From Chloracidobacterium sp. UBA7659 (GTDB taxonomy: Bacteria > Acidobacteriota > Blastocatellia > Pyrinomonadales > Pyrinomonadaceae), in NCBI GenBank assembly GCA_002483395.1, contig DLHV01000059.1, forward strand, positions 14,165-27,881: 13,717 nucleotides of DNA, in the 5' to 3' direction. Both the position numbers and the translations under genes were made by a program. Below, piece by piece: positions 1 to 5,047 of the stretch. Position 1 is the first letter of the stretch; each line of letters starts with the position of its first letter. The notes under the pieces are model-generated. The model worked only from the letters and a program-made list of their open reading frames with translations. It ran no database searches and was not told where the DNA came from.

Positions 1-737
1 ACATATGCCGCTTTGTGTGAACTTTGTTCAGGCTCGCCTAACAGAATGTAGTAGGTGCTCAACTCACGATTTCCGTTGAGTGCGGACGCCTCGCCGAGTA
101 AACGTGTTGCGCGATCCTGTATAGCTTGCGAGTAAGCGTAATCCATAGTTACGGGGCGCAAAACGTGCCACTTTTCATTCTTAAAGGCATGATCAAACTT
201 GTAGTCATAAGATTCGGACACGAAGTGTTTGGGTTGAAGTGCCTTGTCCAGCCGTTTCTCAGAAAGCGGCTTTTTGAAGTGTACCCAGACGTCTTCGTCA
301 TCTCTACCCTTCTTTTCTTTGTGTGGGTATTGAGAGACAACAGCCTCGTTGAAGATATGCCAAAGTTGCTCTTCCAGATTGTCAGCCAGACCAGCTAACA
401 TTCCGCCAAACTGGATACTTAATCCGCGGTCCGGCATGATTTGCTTTGTAACCTGTTCAACCGTCTCCAGTTTTTCGTCCATCAGAAAAAGCGTAGGCGA
501 AGGATTGCGGTTCTTAATCTTTAAAATTGCGGACTCAATGTTGCGGACAATCTCACGGTAATGATCGCCGTCAAAGTTCGCAAAAGTGTGCGAAAGCCTT
601 TCATAATACTGATTGAATTTGGCATCGATGTAATCCTCGGAAGGAGCACAAATCAAAACCCCGACATTCAGCATTTCACCTGCCGCCGGATTGTGAACAT
701 ATTTTACTAAACAATACGTATAAGGAATCTTTTTCAT
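1..737 (-). CDS. DUF3037-like protein (C-terminus cut by window edge)
   Basis: The minus strand is open from an ATG at 737 to the left edge, giving the first 245 residues without a stop. The protein begins MKKIPYTYCLVKYVHNPAAG and continues GEMLNVGVLICAP. This 'Y-x-hhRY-x-x-x-P-x-x-GE-x-hNVGVhh' N-terminus is what I know of DUF3037 proteins, which are usually about 300 residues or fewer. The biochemical function is unknown. No signal peptide or membrane segment is visible, so it should be cytosolic. The start is well supported: an AAAGGAG Shine-Dalgarno lies about 6 bases upstream, and the ATG overlaps the stop of the preceding reading frame as ATGA, implying translational coupling. In other bacteria DUF3037 genes commonly follow a HipA-like kinase gene, and here only the tail of such a gene remains upstream. 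The region looks AT-richer than the rest of the window, which suggests accessory DNA. The family call is from memory of the motif. Confidence 0.75.
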   Translation of the reverse strand, partial: MKKIPYTYCLVKYVHNPAAGEMLNVGVLICAPSEDYIDAKFNQYYERLSHTFANFDGDHYREIVRNIESAILKIKNRNPSPTLFLMDEKLETVEQVTKQIMPDRGLSIQFGGMLAGLADNLEEQLWHIFNEAVVSQYPHKEKKGRDDEDVWVHFKKPLSEKRLDKALQPKHFVSESYDYKFDHAFKNEKWHVLRPVTMDYAYSQAIQDRATRLLGEASALNGNRELSTYYILLGEPEQSSHKAAY

Positions 738-979
738 ATCAAACTCCTTTGAAGTTCAATTTCTAGTTTTGCGACGTTTTCAAGTATAGAGGCCAGATGT
801 TCCCTAACTTTATTCTTATAAAACTCGGATCCAAACGGTACCAAGTCAAGCATCTCGTCGATTCTCGTGATCGACAAACTTTCTAGTTTTGCGATGAAAG
901 GCTTATAGTCTAATGTCTTTCCTCTCAGAATTCTATAGAAAAGGTGTCGGTCAGCAGAATAAAGAAAGTTGCGAGAAAT
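734..979 (-). pseudogene. C-terminal remnant, probably of a HipA-like kinase paired with DUF3037
   Basis: An 81-codon open stretch runs on the minus strand from just after a TAA (982-980) to a TGA (736-734) that overlaps the DUF3037 ATG. It reads ISRNFLYSADRHLFYRIL at the start, DEMLDLVPFGSEFY in the middle and ILENVAKLEIELQRSLI at the end. No convincing start codon or ribosome binding site exists; the only in-frame ATG (853-851) would leave 39 residues. The ATGA overlap, the normal-looking codon use and the pattern 'I..hL..VP..' followed by a helical tail fit the C-terminal end of the HipA-like kinase family that typically precedes DUF3037. The kinase core (ATP-binding and catalytic segments) is absent: only 30 bases separate the fragment from the end of the MFS gene. 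I infer a 5' deletion or rearrangement. It could instead be a small intact gene using an unusual start, but that is less likely. Confidence 0.55.
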
Positions 980-1009
980 TTAGAGATTCGGATGAATATT
1001 CACCGTTGA

Positions 1010-2518
1010 TTACTCGCTAACTTCTTCCCATATCTTATGCCCGTGGGTTTCTTTCAAGAATATCGATCCGACCACGAATGTGATGCCGGCGACGATCATT
1101 GGGTAGTAGAGCCCGGCATAGATGTTGCCGGTTTGGGCGATGATCGAGACGCCGATCAGCGGTAAAAGGCCGCCGAAAACTCCGTTGCCGATGTGATAGG
1201 GCAAGGAAAGCGCCGTGTAGCGGATCTTTGCCGGGAACGCCTCAACCAGATACGCCGCGACCGGCCCGTAAACCATCGTTACCCAAAACACCTGTACGAA
1301 AACAAGCAGGATCAATATCCAGGCGGTGCGGTTTGAAATCAGGTCGCCAAACGAGGTATAAGGCAAGACCTTTGGCGATGTCACTATCGAGCCGCTCTCG
1401 TCCACCGATTGCGGTGTTAGTCTGATCGCGCCGGTCGCGGGATCTTTCTGTGATGTCGCAGTGACGACGTTCGATCCGGCTGTGGATTGCATCGCTTTAT
1501 AGATCGGCAGATAAGTTAGTACGGCAAGCAGGCAGCCGGCAAGGATTATCCATTTACGACCGAACCGGTCGCTCAGCGCGCCGAAGAAAATAAAGAACGG
1601 CATTCCCATCAGCAACGCAATCGCCACAATGTAGGTTGCGGACGTTTGGTTTACGTTAAGTATCGATTGGAGATAGAAGAGCGCGTAAAACTGGCCCGTG
1701 TACCAGACGACGCCCTGCCCGGCAGTTGCGCCGAAAAGCGAAATGAGCACGATTTTCAGATTTTTCCAGTGTGTGAAGGCTTCGATCAGAGGATTTACTG
1801 ATGTCTTTCCGCTGGTTTTGATCTGCTGGAAGATCGGAGATTCCTTCATTCGCAGCCGGATATATAAGGAAATCGCGACGAGAAAGATCGAGATGAGAAA
1901 AGGAATTCGCCAACCGCCTATACCGTCGGCCTTTCCGCCGAACTGCTCGGCCGTCATTGTGTTCTGAACGATAATAATCACGGCCAGCGACAAAAAAAGG
2001 CCGAGCGTAGCCGTGATCTGGATAAATGACGTATAAAAACCGCGTCTGCCGTCAGGAACATGCTCGGCAACATATACGGCCGCACCGCCGTATTCGCCGC
2101 CAAGAGCAAGGCCCTGTAGCACCCGGATCAGCAGCAAAATTATCGGTGCCACAATCCCGATCTGAGCGTACGTAGGCAGGAAACCAATTAGAGCCGTCGC
2201 ACCGCCCATGATCAGAAGCGTTACGAGGAATGCATATTTTCTCCCGACGATGTCACCGATCCGGCCAAAAAACAGCGCGCCGAATGGCCGAACGACGAAT
2301 CCTACGGCAAAGGTCGCAAGGTATGCTATGTAAGCAAAGGTCTGATTCTCCGGCGGATAGAAAAGTGGTGCGATCACGGGCGCCAGACTTCCGAATATAT
2401 AGAAGTCGTACCATTCGATCATTGTGCCGACGGACGATGCACCGATCACCTTCCAAATTCGGTATTTTGAGATCTGCTCGCTGTAAAACGCACCGAGGTC
2501 CCGTGAGGATTCTGCCAT
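1010..2518 (-). CDS. MHS-type MFS transporter (metabolite:H+ symporter family)
   Basis: This 502-residue inner-membrane protein has 12 apparent membrane segments and should be a proton-driven symporter for a small organic solute (the family covers carboxylates, osmolytes and similar compounds; the substrate cannot be read here). Family marks are EWYDFY at residues 35-40, motif A GRIGDIVGRK at 85-94, LGGEYGGAAVYVAEHVP near 139-155, the second motif A SDRFGRK at 316-322, and a late AFPAKIRYTALSLPYHIGN segment near 428-446. The start ATG has AGGAG about 9 bases upstream. A hydrophilic stretch of about 55 residues (343-397) rich in Ser, Thr, Asp and Pro lies between TM9 and TM10, predicted periplasmic, which is longer than I expect for the family. 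It ends 30 bases before the kinase remnant on the same strand. The nearest upstream gene is divergent (start 2712). Confidence 0.93.
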   Translation of the reverse strand: MAESSRDLGAFYSEQISKYRIWKVIGASSVGTMIEWYDFYIFGSLAPVIAPLFYPPENQTFAYIAYLATFAVGFVVRPFGALFFGRIGDIVGRKYAFLVTLLIMGGATALIGFLPTYAQIGIVAPIILLLIRVLQGLALGGEYGGAAVYVAEHVPDGRRGFYTSFIQITATLGLFLSLAVIIIVQNTMTAEQFGGKADGIGGWRIPFLISIFLVAISLYIRLRMKESPIFQQIKTSGKTSVNPLIEAFTHWKNLKIVLISLFGATAGQGVVWYTGQFYALFYLQSILNVNQTSATYIVAIALLMGMPFFIFFGALSDRFGRKWIILAGCLLAVLTYLPIYKAMQSTAGSNVVTATSQKDPATGAIRLTPQSVDESGSIVTSPKVLPYTSFGDLISNRTAWILILLVFVQVFWVTMVYGPVAAYLVEAFPAKIRYTALSLPYHIGNGVFGGLLPLIGVSIIAQTGNIYAGLYYPMIVAGITFVVGSIFLKETHGHKIWEEVSE

Positions 2519-2580
2519 TAAGAATTTCTCCTAGTGTTTGCTGAAAGAGATTTTCACCGAAAGACGCATAGAACGCAACA

Positions 2581-2608
2581 GGCGGAACCGCCCGCGTAAA
2601 CGGGGGGA
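2581..2608 (+). repeat. REP-like palindromic element, copy 1 of an inverted pair
   Basis: This GC-rich element begins GGCGGAACCGCCCGCGTAAA and contains the hairpin GGCGG-AA-CCGCC. Aligned without gaps to the reverse complement of 2664-2691 it matches at about 22 of 28 positions. It lies in the divergent spacer between the MFS gene and the SRPBCC gene and carries no gene. Confidence 0.55.
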
Positions 2609-2663
2609 CGGAACGCGGCGTCAAGGCAACACGAACCCGCGTAGATTTTGGCGCCATCGCCAT

Positions 2664-2691
2664 ACCACCTGCTTACGCAGGCGGTTCTGCC
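2664..2691 (-). repeat. REP-like palindromic element, copy 2 of an inverted pair
   Basis: The core CCTGC-TTAC-GCAGG (2668-2681) is a perfect 5-bp stem with a 4-base loop, extended by CC/GG pairs outside one mismatch. It is the inverted partner of 2581-2608 and ends 20 bases before the proposed start of the SRPBCC gene, so it would lie in that gene's leader or promoter. Confidence 0.6.
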
Positions 2692-2711
2692 TTATGCTAT
2701 CGTTGTCAGGA

Positions 2712-3164
2712 ATGAAATTTGTCAAAGAGAGTGTGATCAAAGCCTCGCCGGAACGCGTTTTTGCGTTTCACGAATTGCCGGATGCGATCGAGCGTCTGAT
2801 ACCGCCTTGGGAAAACGCACGGATCATTCAGAAAGCAGATATTTCGAAGGTCGGTTCGCGGGCGATCATCGAGTACAAGATCCTCTGGATAATCACCCGA
2901 CGATGGGTCGCCGAACACACGGCCTACGATCCGCCGCACTCTTTCGAAGACGTACAGATCTCAGGCCCGTTTCGGAGCTGGCGGCACCGTCATATCGTCG
3001 AGCCGCACCCGGACGGGGCCGTTCTTCGCGATGAGATCGAATACCAAATGCCGATCCCGATATTCGGCCCGCTTGCCGCACCGTTGTCCGTAAGGCCAAA
3101 ACTTGAGAAAATGTTCGAGTACCGGCACAGAGTTACGAAAGAATGGTGCGAGGGAAGTTCATAG
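2712..3164 (+). CDS. SRPBCC-family (START/cyclase-dehydrase-like) protein
   Basis: A 150-residue soluble protein beginning MKFVKESVIKASPERVFAFH. It has the opening strand and helix of the SRPBCC helix-grip fold ('F..s..I.AsPE.VFaFh'), then PPW at 31-33, ISGPFRSWRHRHI near 83-95, and a terminal helix KMFEYRHRVTKEWCE. Members bind hydrophobic ligands or act in ring-forming and lipid-type chemistry; the ligand here is unknown. The frame stays open upstream to 2538, but that extension (58 residues, very Arg-rich, running through both palindromic repeats) does not look like protein, so I chose the ATG at 2712 where the family similarity begins. An alternative ATG at 2694 would add six residues. 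No strong ribosome binding site is visible. The last Ser-Ser-stop codons lie within the first unit of the downstream tandem repeat. Confidence 0.82.
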   Translation: MKFVKESVIKASPERVFAFHELPDAIERLIPPWENARIIQKADISKVGSRAIIEYKILWIITRRWVAEHTAYDPPHSFEDVQISGPFRSWRHRHIVEPHPDGAVLRDEIEYQMPIPIFGPLAAPLSVRPKLEKMFEYRHRVTKEWCEGSS

Positions 3165-3229
3165 AGTATGGGGAGTTTATGGAGTATGGGGAGTTCGCAG
3201 AGTTTGGGGAGTTCGTAGAGTTTGGAGTT
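3156..3229 (+). repeat. 18-bp tandem repeat array, about 4 units
   Basis: Units are 3156-3173, 3174-3191, 3192-3209 and a shortened 3210-3225 with a partial fifth. The consensus is AGTTCRTAGAGTWTGGGG. The first unit overlaps the last codons and the TAG stop (3162-3164) of the SRPBCC gene. The spacer between this gene and the Dabb gene consists largely of this array and its inverted partner. Confidence 0.85.
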
Positions 3230-3257
3230 TTCGAAAGCCGGATCTGTAACTCTCGAC

Positions 3258-3273
3258 ACTCCATGAACTCTGC
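3258..3273 (-). repeat. Inverted copy of the 18-bp repeat unit
   Basis: The reverse complement of 3258-3269 is AGTTCATGGAGT, matching 11 of 12 bases of the array unit at 3174-3185. AACTCTGC (3266-3273) is the exact complement of GCAGAGTT at 3197-3204. Transcript across 3156-3273 could therefore fold back on itself just before the Dabb start at 3288. Confidence 0.6.
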
Positions 3274-3287
3274 AAACCGTATGAACT

Positions 3288-3581
3288 ATGATCACACACA
3301 TTGTTTGTTGGAAATATAAACCCGAAACTACAGCGGAAGAGAGGGCAGATCACATCGCGAAACTTAGAGCACTGCCATCCGTTATTCCGAATATCGCGAA
3401 CTTCGCGGTCGGCTCAGACCTTCTGCATCTCGAACGCTCGTTCGATACGGGTTTGGTCGCCGTCTATCCCGATCGCGCAGCGTTGGATGCGTACACCGAT
3501 CACCCGGAGCATCAAAAGGTCGCGGTATTGGGCAAACAGATCGCGGAAAAGGTCGTGTCGGTCGATTTTGAGTGCGTTTAG
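3288..3581 (+). CDS. Dabb family protein (stress-responsive alpha/beta barrel)
   Basis: A 97-residue protein starting MITHIVCWKYKPETTAEERA. It has the Dabb pattern: an opening strand 'hHhV.hk.k', a helix, a central strand GLVAVYPDRAALDAYTDHPEHQKV (residues 55-78) with the typical 'Y..HP.H' at 69-75, and a closing VSVDFEC strand. The fold is a dimeric ferredoxin-like barrel. Members include plant stress proteins and a few small cyclases, and most bacterial ones have no assigned reaction. The length matches the family (about 95-105). No Shine-Dalgarno is evident before the ATG. It is the second plus-strand gene after the SRPBCC gene, with 123 bases of repeats between them. Confidence 0.88.
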   Translation: MITHIVCWKYKPETTAEERADHIAKLRALPSVIPNIANFAVGSDLLHLERSFDTGLVAVYPDRAALDAYTDHPEHQKVAVLGKQIAEKVVSVDFECV

Positions 3582-3637
3582 CATTTTGGCTGCTGAAGTC
3601 CGAGCGTAAGCATGGGCGATATACTCATGTTGGATGT

Positions 3638-3671
3638 TACGCCCTTACTAACGTGCGGGCTTCGGCACGAG
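3638..3671 (+). repeat. Palindromic REP-like element before the PHP gene
   Basis: GCCC (3641-3644) can pair with GGGC (3657-3660) around a TTACTAACGTGC centre. An alternative hairpin CGTGC (3652-3656)/GCACG (3665-3669) encloses eight bases. The element ends about 12 bases before the GTG start of the PHP gene, so it lies in the probable leader. Confidence 0.45.
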
Positions 3672-3683
3672 TAGTGGAACATA

Positions 3684-4946
3684 GTGAAAAAAGCGTTAAA
3701 GAGAATTTTCCTTGTATTGCTCGCCATTCTTGTCGCGATACAGGCTCCGTTCATCTACCGGCGGTACAAGGTAGGAAAACTCGCCGAAAAGATCGCAACG
3801 CTGAACGCTGAACGAACCGAGCGAACCGATGACAGATTCAACGAATACAAGGGCGTAATCCACGCACACACGAATCTCGGCGGCCATAGCACCGGCGGCT
3901 TTGATGAGTTGATCGCAGCCGCCAACGCAAATGATCTGGATTTCGTCTTAATGACCGAGCATTATTCCGATGCCTTTGACACGTCCTCACTGACGTTAAA
4001 CGGCGTCTATGGCAAAACGCTTTTCGTCGGCGGAAACGAGATCGACACAGCCGACTCCGACCGCTTCCTGATGATTCCCGGAAGTCCCGACGCAGCCGGT
4101 TTACGCAAAGTTCCGACAACGGGTGTTCTCGAAAAGCTCCACGCCGAAAATCGTCTTGCGATCGTAGCGTATCCCGAGAAATTCAAGTCATGGGATTCGA
4201 ATTTTGACGGCATCGAGGTCTTCAGCCTCAATACAAATGCCAAAAAAATGAATCCGTTCACGGCGATCTTCGACGGTATCTGGTCCTATCCCGCGTATCC
4301 GGAACTAATGCTCGCCTCTTATTTTAAGCGGCCTGATGAGAATCTGAGGAAGTTTGACGAGATCGCGACTGACAACTTAAGGAAGATAGACACGCCCGCG
4401 CGAAAGCCGATGATCAGTCTTTTCGCGGGAACAGATGCACATTCGAACATTGGATTTCACCTTTTTGGCGACGACACTGGCAACAGGATTCTTAACTTCA
4501 AGATTGACAATTATGCAACGATCTTTCGGCTTGCTCGTCAGCATGTTCTTATCGACGCGTCTAGGCCTTTCAGCCGGGAGGCACTTATAGAAGCATTGAA
4601 GAACGGACGGTCTTTCATCGGTATTGACGCTTTAGCAAACACAGAGGGCTTCAAATTCGAAGCGTCGAGCTGCGAAGACACTAACGCCCCGATGGGATCG
4701 GACATTGAACTGTGTAACGACATGGGTTTCTCGACCGCCTATTTCAGTGTCGAATCGCCGTTGGAAAGCCGGATTATCGTGTATCGTGGAGGTAGCGTAT
4801 TCCGAGAAGCTCCAAACTCCAGAAGTCTCGAATTTTCGTCAAAGGAACAACCCGGTGTTTATCGCGTCGAAGTTTATCTCGACCAACTCGGCCCGCCATT
4901 CGATAAAATGCCGTGGATCATATCGAATCCGATCTATGTTCGATAA
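3684..4946 (+). CDS. Membrane-anchored PHP-domain phosphoesterase-like protein
   Basis: A 420-residue protein with a single N-terminal membrane segment (about residues 7-24) after MKKALKRIF, which should anchor it with the bulk outside the cytoplasm. The PHP domain (about 57-260) shows IHAHTNLGGHS with H60, H62 and H68, then TEH (H93), GNEID (E119) and GTDAHS (D251, H253), all probable metal ligands. In many PHP proteins the region around residue 163 reads 'AHP'; here it is AYP, so one likely ligand is Tyr. A C-terminal beta-rich domain (about 325-420, ending NPIYVR) follows, as in larger PHP proteins. PHP enzymes hydrolyse phosphoester bonds; the substrate is unknown. The start is GTG at 3684, because an in-frame TAG lies nine bases upstream and the anchor follows at once. 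An inverted repeat overlaps the stop. Confidence 0.85.
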   Translation: MKKALKRIFLVLLAILVAIQAPFIYRRYKVGKLAEKIATLNAERTERTDDRFNEYKGVIHAHTNLGGHSTGGFDELIAAANANDLDFVLMTEHYSDAFDTSSLTLNGVYGKTLFVGGNEIDTADSDRFLMIPGSPDAAGLRKVPTTGVLEKLHAENRLAIVAYPEKFKSWDSNFDGIEVFSLNTNAKKMNPFTAIFDGIWSYPAYPELMLASYFKRPDENLRKFDEIATDNLRKIDTPARKPMISLFAGTDAHSNIGFHLFGDDTGNRILNFKIDNYATIFRLARQHVLIDASRPFSREALIEALKNGRSFIGIDALANTEGFKFEASSCEDTNAPMGSDIELCNDMGFSTAYFSVESPLESRIIVYRGGSVFREAPNSRSLEFSSKEQPGVYRVEVYLDQLGPPFDKMPWIISNPIYVR

Positions 4947-4959
4947 GCGTTTATCGAAC
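4938..4959 (+). terminator. Perfect 9-bp hairpin across the PHP stop codon
   Basis: GTTCGATAA (4938-4946) and TTATCGAAC (4951-4959) are exact reverse complements around a GCGT loop; the left arm contains the TAA stop. There is no T-tract after it, so it is not a classical intrinsic terminator. It may stabilise the mRNA 3' end or act as a weak terminator. Confidence 0.45.
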
Positions 4960-5047
4960 GAAACTCGAACCGGAAAAGCAAACGATTCCCGATTTGCAAA
5001 CATCATAAGAAAGCATATTTATTAAGGCAAAGGCTTTTGCATACGAC

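Noticed and set aside
761..894. Repeated 14-base TTCTAGTTTTGCGA at 761 and 881
   Set aside because: Both encode AKLE in the same frame of the kinase remnant; probably chance or local codon reuse.
2538..2711. N-terminal extension of the SRPBCC protein
   Set aside because: It is Arg-rich, reads through two palindromic repeats and precedes the point where family similarity starts.
2990..3301. Minus-strand frame encoding a six-residue repeat (KLYELP, KLCELP and similar)
   Set aside because: The repeats come from the 18-bp tandem DNA array; the rest is antisense to the SRPBCC gene and no ribosome binding site is seen.
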